Source: Planctomycetaceae bacterium (GTDB taxonomy: Bacteria; Planctomycetota; Planctomycetia; Planctomycetales; Planctomycetaceae). From it: DNA of 64,000 nucleotides. The DNA is taken from assembly GCA_021732785.1 (NCBI GenBank), contig JAKFUG010000014.1, forward strand, positions 62,001 through 126,000, given 5' to 3'. Position numbers and translations under genes: made by a program. The notes under the pieces were generated by a model. The model did no database searches, was not told where the DNA came from, and saw only the letters and a list, made by a program, of their open reading frames with translations. Numbering within the stretch: position 1 is the first letter of the stretch; the number at the start of each line of letters is the position of its first letter. Positions 15,004 to 24,889 of this stretch are shown piece after piece.

Positions 15004-15870
15004 ATGAAAGTGGCGGTCTTTGTCAAAGCGTCCAAAGGCTCCGAGGCGGGCGAGATGCCCACGACGGAACTTCTCACCGCAATGGGCAACTACAATGAAG
15101 AACTTGCCAAAGCGGGCATCATCCTTTCCGGAGAAGGATTGCACCCGAGTTCCAAAGGGGCGCGGGTGCGCTTTTCGGGCAAAGACCGCACGGTGATTGA
15201 TGGCCCGTTCACCGAGACCAATGAACTTGTCGCCGGGTTCTGGATGTGGAAGGTGAACTCCCTTCAGGAAGCGGTTGACTGGGTAAAGAAGTGCCCTAAT
15301 CCGATGATGGAAGATTCCGAGATTGAAATTCGGCCGGTCTTCGAAGCCGAAGATTTCGGCGAGGCGTTTACCCCCGCGTTGAAGGAACAGGAAGCCGCCG
15401 TGCGGGCCACCGCGCTGGGATTGAATGCTCCGACATTTCAAGCCGGTCGCGCGATGACCATCGTCGGCTTGAACCAGACCTACACCATGGAAACCCGGAG
15501 CGGCATTCCCCAGCAATGGGAGCGCTTCGTTCCCCGCATGCGGACCATCCCCGCGGCCGATGAGTCATGCTATGGCGTCTGCTGGAACACCAAAGAAGAT
15601 TGCGCCTTTGATTATCTCACCGGCGTGGAAGCGACGGGGACCGTTCCCGCCGATTTCGCCTCCGTGAAATTGCCCGCGCGGCGTTATGCCGTCTTTTCCC
15701 ACACCGGACATGTGTCGGCGATCCCGAAAACCATCGACACGATCTGGGCGAAATGGGTGCCGGAATGCGGGCTGAAGATGGCACACGCCCCCTGTTTCGA
15801 GCGCTACACGGAAGACTTCAATCCGCAAACCGGCATGGGCGGCACAGAGATTTGGGTGCCGCTGGAATAA
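15004..15870 (+). CDS. YCII-GyrI fusion: DGPF domain with AraC-type effector-binding domain
   Basis: From ATG 15004 the product is 288 residues. Residues 1-115 are a YCII/DGPF domain (MKVAVFVKASKGSE, IDGPFTETNELVAGFWMWKV). Residues about 135-288 are a GyrI-like/AraC effector-binding domain (IPQQWERFVPRM, YGVCWNTKEDCAFDYLTGVEA, FASVKLPARRYAVFSHTGHVSAIPKTIDTIW, FERYTEDFNP and a terminal EIWVPLE). GyrI-like domains bind small cationic or drug-like ligands. The fusion has no DNA-binding domain, so it is a ligand sensor or scavenger rather than a regulator by itself. AAGGA precedes ATG 15004 with about 8 nt spacing. It is the last gene of the ECF42-associated set. Confidence 0.87.
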   Translation: MKVAVFVKASKGSEAGEMPTTELLTAMGNYNEELAKAGIILSGEGLHPSSKGARVRFSGKDRTVIDGPFTETNELVAGFWMWKVNSLQEAVDWVKKCPNPMMEDSEIEIRPVFEAEDFGEAFTPALKEQEAAVRATALGLNAPTFQAGRAMTIVGLNQTYTMETRSGIPQQWERFVPRMRTIPAADESCYGVCWNTKEDCAFDYLTGVEATGTVPADFASVKLPARRYAVFSHTGHVSAIPKTIDTIWAKWVPECGLKMAHAPCFERYTEDFNPQTGMGGTEIWVPLE

Positions 15871-15982
15871 CGTGCTTGTTCCACAAGATGATAGCAACGT
15901 CTTACGATTCGCGGTGGGTAAAAGAACGCTTGTTCACGGCTTCGACCCGCAAGAATGCCACGACTGTTAAGGTAATCCGCTG

Positions 15983-16011
15983 TTGTCATTCGTCCAGCCA
16001 TTGGGGACAAT
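15983..16011 (+). promoter_or_regulatory. Candidate sigma70 promoter for the PSCyt/DUF1501 operon
   Basis: TTGTCA (15983-15988) and GACAAT (16006-16011) are separated by 17 nt, 83 bp upstream of the ATG at 16094. Five of six -35 and four of six -10 positions match consensus. It lies in the 223-bp gap that starts the new transcription unit. Confidence 0.4.
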
Positions 16012-16093
16012 AGGGAGATCGGCCGCGTGCCGATGAAATCAGCGGAAACGCTGTGTCTTCGTCCCGCCCGCCTCCTCCCGCCCGAATGACGCC

Positions 16094-18877
16094 ATGCTGT
16101 TACGCCGCTTCACTTACGTCATTTGCCTGCTGACCCTCGGCACAGTCGAAGTTCTCCTTGCGGAAGAAGCCGCACCGGCACCGGAACAAGTGGAATTTTT
16201 CGAAAAGCGGATCCGTCCGCTGCTGATTGAAAAATGCCTCAACTGTCACGGTGAAAAAAAGCAGGAAGGGGGCCTGCGACTCGATTCCCATGCCGCGCTG
16301 CTGAAGGGAAACGAAAGCGGTCCCACCATTGTCGTCGGCAAGCCCGAAGCCAGCCGGTTGATCAAAGTCCTGGCGTACAGTGCCGATGATCTGCAGATGC
16401 CGCCGGCGGGGAAACTTCCCGACGATCAGATCGCTTTGCTGACGGAATGGGTCAAGCGCGGCGCTGTTTTTCCGGCATCCGGCAAGCCAGCGACGACCGC
16501 GGCAAGCGACCCGGCAGCGCATTGGTCTTACCAACCGCTGAAGTCGGCCGTCGTTCCCGATGTGAAAGACACGGAGCGTGCCCGGACGGCGATTGATCGC
16601 TTTGTGCTTTCCAGGCTGGAGTCGCAAGGACTGACTTTCGCACCGCCGGCAGAGCGCGCGACATTCATTCGCCGACTGTCATTGGATTTGCTCGGTCTGC
16701 CTCCCACGTTTGCGGAAGTGCAGGAGTTCGTTGCGGACACGAGCCCTGATGCGATCGATCGGTTGATCGAACGTTTGCTGGCCTCGCCGCATTACGGGGA
16801 GCGCTGGGCCCGCTACTGGCTCGACATCGCCCGTTACGCCGACACCAAGGGGTATGTCTTCACCGAAGAATCGCGGTACCCGTATGCGTATACCTATCGC
16901 GACTACGTGATCGATGCCTTCAACGAAGACAAATCGTACGACCGCTTCGTGAAGGAACAGATTGCCGCCGATCAGTTGGATCTCGGCGACGATACGAAGG
17001 ATCTCGCCGCGTTGGGATTTCTCACAGTCGGTCGTCGGTTTTTGAACAATGGGCACGACATCATTGACGACCGGATTGATGTCGTCACCCGCGGGTTGAT
17101 GGGACTGACCGTCGGTTGTGCGCGGTGTCATGACCACAAGTACGATCCCATTCCGACGGCGGACTACTATTCACTGTACGGCGTTTTTCAGTCATCGAAT
17201 GAACCCGCAGATTTGCCGACGATCGGCTCGTCGCAAAAGCGATCCGATTACGAAAAATTCGCTGCGGAATTGGCGAAACGCGAAAAGGCCGTTGCCGAGT
17301 TCGAACAGCAGGCCTGTGAAAAAATCAGTGCCGAATGCCGGACCAAGGTGACGTCCTATCTCGAATTGATCGCGCGCCCGACGGGAGAATCTCCCATTGC
17401 CGCGGCCCGGTCCTTCGTCAACGGCGACCCGCGCCCCGGTGTGGTGCGACGGTGGCAGGATTTCCTGAAAGAACGGACCAGGCAACCCGACCCGGTCTTT
17501 GCACCGTGGCATCATGCCATCAAAGCCGCTGCCACCGATTTCGCACCGGCGATGGCGGAATGGCTCAATCAAGCCCAGCAACCGGGCAAATTCGATGACG
17601 GTGCCGAGCGGATCAATCGCCGCGTTCGGCAAGCGTTCCTCGAAGAACCACCAACGACGTTCGTCGAAGTGGCTCGCGTTTACGGTCAACTGCTCACGGA
17701 GATCAACCGCGACTGGCTGTCCCACAAGACCGCTCATCCGGAGGCGACCGCCCTGCCCGACCCGATTGACGAAGAACTGCGGCAAGTGCTGTACGCGGCC
17801 GGAACGCCATCAACGCTTTCACCAGAGGACGGCAAGAAGGTCTATGGGCGCGATGACCGCGACAAGCGCAAGAACCTGGAAAAGCAGATCGAAACCTTGA
17901 AAGCGACGTCGGCCGGTGCCCCTCCCCGGGCGATGGTGATGAACGACAATGCCCAGCCGTTTGAACCGCACATTTTCATCCGTGGCAATCCGGGACGCGG
18001 CGGGCCGAAGGTGCCGCGACAATTCCTGGCCCTCGCCGCGGGCCCGGATCGCAAGCCGTTTCAGCGCGGCAGCGGACGGCTGGAACTCGCCGAAGCGGTG
18101 ATGTCGCCCAGCAATCCGTTGACGGCCCGCGTGATTGTCAATCGCGTCTGGCAGCATCACTTCGGCAAGGGGTTGGTACGAACACCGGGAGACTTCGGTA
18201 TCCGCGGCGAAGACCCCACGCATCCCGAACTTATCGACCATCTCTCGCGGCAATTGATCGCCAATGGGTGGTCGTTGAAGTGGCTGCACCGACAGATTCT
18301 GACATCGGCCGTGTATCAGCAGTCGAGTGCCGACAATCCCCTGGCGCGGGCGGTTGATTCGGAAAATCGATTGCTGTGGAAAATGCCTCGGCAGCGGCTT
18401 GATCTGGAAGGGATGCGGGATTCATGGCTCGCGGCGTCCGATCGGCTGGATGACGCCATGTATGGCCGCCCGTACGACAGCATCACCGATGCGAACAGCC
18501 GTCGCCGGACCGTTTACGGAATGGTCAATCGAAACGATTTGCCGAGCGTCTTCCGGTCTTTTGATTTTGCCAATCCGGATGCCAGCGATCCGGAACGCCC
18601 GCAGACATCGGTGCCGCAGCAAACATTGTTCGCGCTGAATGCTCCGCTGGTCCGTGAACAGGCCCGACAGCTTGCCGCGGAAACGGCCGGGCAAACCGAT
18701 CCGTCCGCCCGTGTGATCGTGGTTTATCATCGGGCTCTCGGACGAGAACCGACGACCGAAGAACGGGAAATGGCCCGGCAGTATGTCACGCAACCGGGTG
18801 AGGCCGGCCAGTTCTCGCCGTGGGAACGCTTCGCGCAGGTGTTGCTGCTGACAAATGAGTTTTTGTTCGTGGATTGA
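16094..18877 (+). CDS. PSCyt1-DUF1549-DUF1553 planctomycete cytochrome protein
   Basis: The 927-residue protein has a Sec signal (VICLLTLGTVEVLLA), a PSCyt1 cytochrome c-like domain with haem motif CLNCH (Cys48, Cys51, His52), then DUF1549 (PSCyt2; RWARYWLDIARYADTKGY and VGCARCHDHKYDP, a second CxxCH) and DUF1553 (NPLTARVIVNRVWQHHFGKGLVRTPGDFGIRGEDPTHPELID). This order is characteristic of planctomycetes and relatives. The protein is periplasmic and probably redox-active, but its reaction is unknown; the pairing with DUF1501 proteins suggests a two-component complex, often linked to polysaccharide degradation. The length is normal for the family, and the reading frame is intact. Confidence 0.93.
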   Translation: MLLRRFTYVICLLTLGTVEVLLAEEAAPAPEQVEFFEKRIRPLLIEKCLNCHGEKKQEGGLRLDSHAALLKGNESGPTIVVGKPEASRLIKVLAYSADDLQMPPAGKLPDDQIALLTEWVKRGAVFPASGKPATTAASDPAAHWSYQPLKSAVVPDVKDTERARTAIDRFVLSRLESQGLTFAPPAERATFIRRLSLDLLGLPPTFAEVQEFVADTSPDAIDRLIERLLASPHYGERWARYWLDIARYADTKGYVFTEESRYPYAYTYRDYVIDAFNEDKSYDRFVKEQIAADQLDLGDDTKDLAALGFLTVGRRFLNNGHDIIDDRIDVVTRGLMGLTVGCARCHDHKYDPIPTADYYSLYGVFQSSNEPADLPTIGSSQKRSDYEKFAAELAKREKAVAEFEQQACEKISAECRTKVTSYLELIARPTGESPIAAARSFVNGDPRPGVVRRWQDFLKERTRQPDPVFAPWHHAIKAAATDFAPAMAEWLNQAQQPGKFDDGAERINRRVRQAFLEEPPTTFVEVARVYGQLLTEINRDWLSHKTAHPEATALPDPIDEELRQVLYAAGTPSTLSPEDGKKVYGRDDRDKRKNLEKQIETLKATSAGAPPRAMVMNDNAQPFEPHIFIRGNPGRGGPKVPRQFLALAAGPDRKPFQRGSGRLELAEAVMSPSNPLTARVIVNRVWQHHFGKGLVRTPGDFGIRGEDPTHPELIDHLSRQLIANGWSLKWLHRQILTSAVYQQSSADNPLARAVDSENRLLWKMPRQRLDLEGMRDSWLAASDRLDDAMYGRPYDSITDANSRRRTVYGMVNRNDLPSVFRSFDFANPDASDPERPQTSVPQQTLFALNAPLVREQARQLAAETAGQTDPSARVIVVYHRALGREPTTEEREMARQYVTQPGEAGQFSPWERFAQVLLLTNEFLFVD

Positions 18878-18962
18878 GTGGACGGTTCTGACAGTGATTC
18901 GCCATCGGGAATGACATACCGATCTGATTTCATGACGACGGTATGAGAAAGAGGGTGCGGTG

Positions 18963-20392
<1,430 letters not shown>

Positions 20393-20396
<4 letters not shown>

Positions 20397-21385
20397 TGCC
20401 GACGGACGAGCCACCGCCGCAGATTTCGCCCAGACGTCGCCGAACCGTGCGATTGATGCTCGGCCTGATCAGTGTCGGTGTACTGCTGCATTTGACGGTT
20501 CGCGATGCGTGGGAATGGCCAACTTCCACGCTGTTTTATGCGCTGCCCCGCCCGCTGCTGGCGATTGCGAGTTTACTCGCCGCCGGATTGGCCCGACGAT
20601 TGTCGCAGCGCGAATTTGGGGTTTCCCTTTGTGTCGCGGCAATCCTGTGGGGTTGGGTCGGTTATCGAGACGTGCGCTGGACATCTCCTAAAGTTGTCTC
20701 ATCCGATGAGCGGCCCCTTCGGATCGTGCTGTGGAATGCAGCGCATCTGGCGCGCGGCCGCGCCGTTGTCGCCGCATCCCTCCAGAAATGGGACGCCGAT
20801 CTGATTGGCATCGTCGAAGCGGGGCCCACCGGCAAGCGCGATCTCGAAGACTGGAAACGCCTGCTGCCCGGCTATGAAATTGCATCCCCGCAGAGTCAAT
20901 CGTTGATCCTGGCGCGGGGAAAGATTGAACTGCACGACAAAGTGTCGCTCGGCGAAGACAGTGACGCGATGCCGGCCACGGTCACGCTCCATGAGCAAAC
21001 GTTCGACATTGTGTTGGTTGACCTGCTCAGCAATGTTCGTCTCAGTCGAGCAGCGCCATTACGCCAATTGGTCCGCACGTTGGATGACGCCCCGACGCGA
21101 CCGCAAATTGTGATGGGGGATTTCAACACGCCGCCGGAATCGGTTGGGTTCGATCCCCTTCGCCGTCAGTATCGAGACGCATTTGATGTGGCCGGTGTGG
21201 GATACCGTCCCACGTGGCCGTTTCCGGTCCCGTTGCTGAAGCTGGATTACGTCTGGGTTGGTTCCAATATCATTGTAGAACGATGCGAGCATCTGTGGAC
21301 GACCGCAAGCGACCACAAGCCGGTCATCGTCTCCGTCAGAATCGCTACAACCCCTACCGCATTACCAAATTCTCGCAACCCATAA
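20393..21385 (+). CDS. Membrane-associated endonuclease/exonuclease/phosphatase-fold protein
   Basis: The 330-residue protein overlaps the DUF1501 stop by 4 bp (ATGA), so it is translationally coupled. Residues about 20-90 hold two or three hydrophobic segments, and the remainder is an EEP domain: VLWNAAHLARG, ADLIGIVEAGP, VMGDFNTPPES and LKLDYVWVGSN with final SDHKPVIVSV. The Asn, Glu, D-x-N and SDH residues needed for the Mg-dependent phosphoesterase reaction are present. The family cleaves phosphodiesters in nucleic acids, phospholipids or inositol phosphates; with the membrane anchor a lipid or periplasmic substrate is possible. Topology was not computed. Confidence 0.85.
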
Positions 21386-21461
21386 ACACGGACTACTATC
21401 AAGCAGGACGCATGGCCGCGTACACTTCGTTGACACCGAAACTGCGAGCGGAGCGGGCCTT

Positions 21462-22283
21462 GTGCCAAACCTACATCAAACCACGGGTCGTGCGCTGGAA
21501 CTGCTGACGAAAGGGCTGGCCCCTTTCTTCGAGCAGCAGATGCACGACGTCTTTCGCGACGACTGGGTGGATGTGGCCCGTGCCAGCTTCCGTCAGGATC
21601 GCGCCGTCAGCGTGCTCACGCAACTGCCGCTCGACGAGTGGGATGCGCAGGCGCTGTTGACCGTGATGTGGGATCAATGGAATGCCGTGTTTCGGCAGAA
21701 GCTCGGTTTGTTTGAGCGCAGCCTGGTCAGTGAACTGCGGGAATTCCGCAACCGCTGGGCTCACCAAAGTGAGTTAACCGACGACGACTGCTACCGCGTT
21801 CTGGATAGTGCGCAACGCTTGCTGCACGCCGTGAACGCTTCCGAAGAATTGCTCGTCGATCTCGACCGAATGAAGCTGGATGTTCTGAGAGAACGCCTGA
21901 ATCGACAGGTTTCCGACGATGTACGACGAGCCAAACAAAACCATGCCCGGTGGTTCGAAATCGCCGTCTACGCCTTTTGCGGCATGACGATTGTCGCGGC
22001 GTCATTGATCGTGCTGGCGAATCACAATCTGCTCTCGGCGTTGTTGATCAGCGGCTTTACGGTGGTCACGTTCCTGTACATTTCAATCGTTCGTTTGCGA
22101 ACGAACGAACCGATCCACGGCGTGCATGAGTGTCCGAAGTGCCGCAAGATCATCTACAACGAAGTCTGCCCGTATTGCGAAGCCCCGCCACCGTCGTCGT
22201 CGATTATTCGTCGTGGTTCCTCGACGATCTTGCCGCCGTTCAACGAAACGCCGCGGACTTTGGTCTCGCAACGCCGTGCCTAG
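21462..22283 (+). CDS. Swt1-like HEPN domain membrane protein with zinc ribbon
   Basis: The 273-residue protein begins with GRALELLTKGLAPFFEQQMHDVFRDDW, the Swt1-type HEPN pattern, and carries FRNRWAHQSELTDDDCYRVLDSAQRLL, whose R-N-x-W-A-H stretch matches the R-x4-6-H catalytic motif of HEPN RNases. Two transmembrane helices follow (about residues 165-215), then a zinc ribbon CPKCRKIIYNEVCPYC near residues 230-245. Swt1-like HEPN domains occur at the N-terminus of large ATPase or defence proteins; here the domain stands in a short membrane protein. The start is GTG 21462, set by the position of the HEPN motif. No antitoxin-like partner lies next to it. Function unknown. Confidence 0.75.
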   Translation: MPNLHQTTGRALELLTKGLAPFFEQQMHDVFRDDWVDVARASFRQDRAVSVLTQLPLDEWDAQALLTVMWDQWNAVFRQKLGLFERSLVSELREFRNRWAHQSELTDDDCYRVLDSAQRLLHAVNASEELLVDLDRMKLDVLRERLNRQVSDDVRRAKQNHARWFEIAVYAFCGMTIVAASLIVLANHNLLSALLISGFTVVTFLYISIVRLRTNEPIHGVHECPKCRKIIYNEVCPYCEAPPPSSSIIRRGSSTILPPFNETPRTLVSQRRA

Positions 22284-22311
22284 TGCTCCGTCACGTCCGG
22301 GAATTCGGGTC

Positions 22312-22389
22312 GTGAGCCACTGGCTCCGCCAGTGTCTTTCTTCGATGGAACGCACACCGTTCAATGCACTGGCAGAGCCAGTGGCACAC
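22312..22389. repeat. Near-perfect 23-bp inverted repeat between convergent genes
   Basis: The arms 22312-22334 and 22367-22389 pair with two mismatches around a 32-nt loop (core ccactggctctgccagtg, itself partly palindromic). It lies 28 bp after the HEPN gene and 47 bp before the end of the convergent propeller gene. It resembles the elements at 7251-7328 and 31914-31989 in size and position but not in stem sequence. It may serve both genes as a terminator. Confidence 0.8.
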
Positions 22390-22436
22390 GAAAATCAGGC
22401 CGTGACAATCCACTGGATTCGGATGTCATTTCGTCA

Positions 22437-23282
22437 TTACGGCGCGGGGATCATCTGCGTGACCGTTCCTTCGGGACTGACCTTATAAACCGCTTTTTGA
22501 TGCGGATCCGCGACGAGCAATCCGGTAGCTTCGCTCCATGTGAGACCGACCGGATTCTTCCAGGGTTCTCCCGCGGCGAATTTCTTCGCCTCGTTGCCGT
22601 CGATCTTCCAGAGCGTCTTCGCATACCCGTCGATGACGAACGGAGTCCCGGCTCCATCGAACGTCAGATGATGTGAGAACTGAAACGGCCGCCCGCTGAC
22701 CACCACTTCACGTTGCGCAAAATCGGGCGAGAAGCGAATCACGGCGTCTTTTCCGTGACAGACCGCCCAGACGCGATCTTCCTTGTCGACGGCCATCCCG
22801 CGCACGGCGGCGAGTTCCGTCATAATTTGCGGTTCCCCCCCCGCCGCGGGAATCTTGACGATCCGCTGGATTTCGATATCCGATGACAGGATCGATCCCT
22901 CCGCCGTTACGGCGAGCGTCATGGGAATTCCCACGGATCCCTTCGTCAGCGGCTGCGGTTTACCGGCGTCATCGAAGCGATAGATTTCCCGCATGGAAGA
23001 ATCACCGGCGAGGAGTTTCCCGTCGCGATCGATCGCCAGGCATCGCACGGCATTCAGCGGCGTCCGGAACTTCTTTTCGCCCTGAAAATAGAGTGACAGT
23101 TTTCCGTCCGCGAACTGCCACACGCCGGGCAGATCGCGGTCGGCAATGAAGATGCGACCATCGGGTCCAACGGCGAGGGCGAGCGGATACTGCATCCCCT
23201 CGGCCGCTGACAGTACGGAGGCAAAGAGAGAGAGAGCTACCGTCAGAATTGCAGCGAGTTGCTTCAAAAGTGTCATGTCCAT
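22437..23282 (-). CDS. Secreted NHL/SMP-30-like beta-propeller protein
   Basis: The 281-residue product has a Sec signal (LKQLAAILTVALSLFASVLSAAEG) and repeated propeller-blade sequences: LALAVGPDGRIFIADRDLPGVWQF, VRCLAIDRDGKLLAGDSS, VRGMAVDKEDRVWAVCHGKDAVIRF and HHLTFDGAGTPFVIDGYAKTLWKI. The spacing, about 40-45 residues per blade, fits a six-bladed NHL or SMP-30-like propeller. Catalytic ligands of gluconolactonases are not obviously complete, so a binding role is as likely as an enzymatic one. ATG at 23276 is an alternative start. Confidence 0.78.
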   Translation of the reverse strand: MDMTLLKQLAAILTVALSLFASVLSAAEGMQYPLALAVGPDGRIFIADRDLPGVWQFADGKLSLYFQGEKKFRTPLNAVRCLAIDRDGKLLAGDSSMREIYRFDDAGKPQPLTKGSVGIPMTLAVTAEGSILSSDIEIQRIVKIPAAGGEPQIMTELAAVRGMAVDKEDRVWAVCHGKDAVIRFSPDFAQREVVVSGRPFQFSHHLTFDGAGTPFVIDGYAKTLWKIDGNEAKKFAAGEPWKNPVGLTWSEATGLLVADPHQKAVYKVSPEGTVTQMIPAP

Positions 23283-23457
23283 TCCAATCGTGCCATCACA
23301 GAAGAGATTTCCGATGCCCGGTCGTGCTGTTTATACACGATGCGCCAACACGAAGGCAGCCTGACGATTTCGTAGCCCATCGGGATTCCACTTGACCGAT
23401 TGGCCGTTCTGCAATATGAGCGAGGGGCTTTGTTACTTCCTCGGTGGAACTCGCACG

Positions 23458-24780
23458 ATGTTTTCATTGATTCCAGGCCGGAAACGCCAGTTGCAATCCG
23501 CACAAAAAGCGCTCGAACACGTGCGCAGTGCGCTCAATGTCCCGGTTTCCGTCAAGCTCTGGGACGGGTCGAAAGTTTCGCTCGGCGAAGAAGAATCGCC
23601 CTTCTCCATCGCGGTGAATGGCCCGGGCACGATTGGCTCGCTGATTCGCAAGCCCACACTCGAAAATGTCCTGCGGCATTACGCCTGCGGTCGCCTGGAA
23701 ATCGAAGGGGGCGATCTGATTCAATTCGGCGACACCGCCCGCGTGCCGAATTCAAAAGCCCGATTGAAGAAGCTCAACAAGTGGTTCCTGTTCCGGCAGA
23801 TGCTTCCCTTCGTCTTCGCCGGTGCCGATGCCGCCAAAGTGACGCATGAATTTGCCGACGGCGATGTACAGCGCAAGGCGGGAGAGAACGAACAGAATCG
23901 GGATTACATCCAGTTTCATTACGATCTCGGGAACGACTTCTACGCGCTGTTCCTCGACAAGGAAATGCAGTACTCCTGCGCCTATTTCACCGACTGGGAC
24001 AACACCATCGACCAGGCTCAGCGCGACAAGCTCGACATGATCTGTCGGAAGTTGCGGCTCAAACCCGACGAATCATTTCTGGATATCGGCTGTGGCTGGG
24101 GCGGCTTGATCTGTCACGCGGCCCAACACTACGGCGTGGCGGCGCACGGGGTGACTCTCTCGCAAGCGCAGTACGATTTCGTGCAGGCCAAGATCAAGCG
24201 GCTCGGGTTGGAAGATCGGGTCCTCGTCGAGTTGCGCGACTACTCGTCGCTCGAAGGAACCTACGACAAGATCGCCAGCATCGGGATGTTTGAACACGTC
24301 GGGATTGCGAATCTCCCGGCTTATTTCAAGAAGCTGTACTCCTTGCTGCGGGACAAGGGCATCCTTCTGAACCACGGCATCACGCGCGGGGCCAAGCCCG
24401 ACCGCAAAGGCTTTCGGAAGCTCCGCCCGGAGCACAAATTGATTGCCAAGTACATCTTCCCGGGCGCGGAACTCGACCACATCGGCCATTCCGTGGAACT
24501 CATGGAAGCCAGCAAATTTGAAGTCCACGATGTCGAAGGCTGGCGGGAACACTACGCCATGACCACCCGGCACTGGTGCCAGCGATTGTCGGCCCGAAAG
24601 GAAGAAGCCATCGCGATGGTAGGGCCGGAAAAATATCGTTTGTGGGTGGCCTATCTGGCGGGCGTGTCATTCGCTTTTCTCGACGGCTCACTGCGCATTT
24701 TCCAGGTCGTCGCCTCGAAGCACGCTTCCAAGGGCCAGTCCGAATTGCCTGCCACGCGCGCGGATCTCTACGCCGCGTGA
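23458..24780 (+). CDS. cfa: Cyclopropane-fatty-acyl-phospholipid synthase family methyltransferase
   Basis: From ATG 23458 the product is 440 residues. A SCP2-like N-terminal domain (VSLGEEESPFSIAVNGPGTIGSLIRKPT and YACGRLEIEGGDLIQFG) precedes the methyltransferase domain. This contains IQFHYDLGNDFYALFLDKEMQYSCAYF, the SAM-binding loop LDIGCGWGG (residues 208-216), GVTLSQAQYDFVQ and IGMFEHVG. The enzyme transfers a methylene from SAM to unsaturated acyl chains of membrane phospholipids. Length is slightly above the E. coli Cfa norm of about 380, mainly because of the N-terminal part. GGTGGA lies 9 nt before ATG 23458; an upstream TTG at 23392 is unlikely. Transcription unit appears to be monocistronic. 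Confidence 0.9.
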   Translation: MFSLIPGRKRQLQSAQKALEHVRSALNVPVSVKLWDGSKVSLGEEESPFSIAVNGPGTIGSLIRKPTLENVLRHYACGRLEIEGGDLIQFGDTARVPNSKARLKKLNKWFLFRQMLPFVFAGADAAKVTHEFADGDVQRKAGENEQNRDYIQFHYDLGNDFYALFLDKEMQYSCAYFTDWDNTIDQAQRDKLDMICRKLRLKPDESFLDIGCGWGGLICHAAQHYGVAAHGVTLSQAQYDFVQAKIKRLGLEDRVLVELRDYSSLEGTYDKIASIGMFEHVGIANLPAYFKKLYSLLRDKGILLNHGITRGAKPDRKGFRKLRPEHKLIAKYIFPGAELDHIGHSVELMEASKFEVHDVEGWREHYAMTTRHWCQRLSARKEEAIAMVGPEKYRLWVAYLAGVSFAFLDGSLRIFQVVASKHASKGQSELPATRADLYAA

Positions 24781-24889
24781 TGCGATGGGAATGCGGAGCG
24801 CCGCTCTTCTTTTAGCAGCAATCTGATAGACTCGGGTGTCGAATTCACTCAGATGTCAGGTTGTCACGATCGTAAGACGGGGCCATGAG

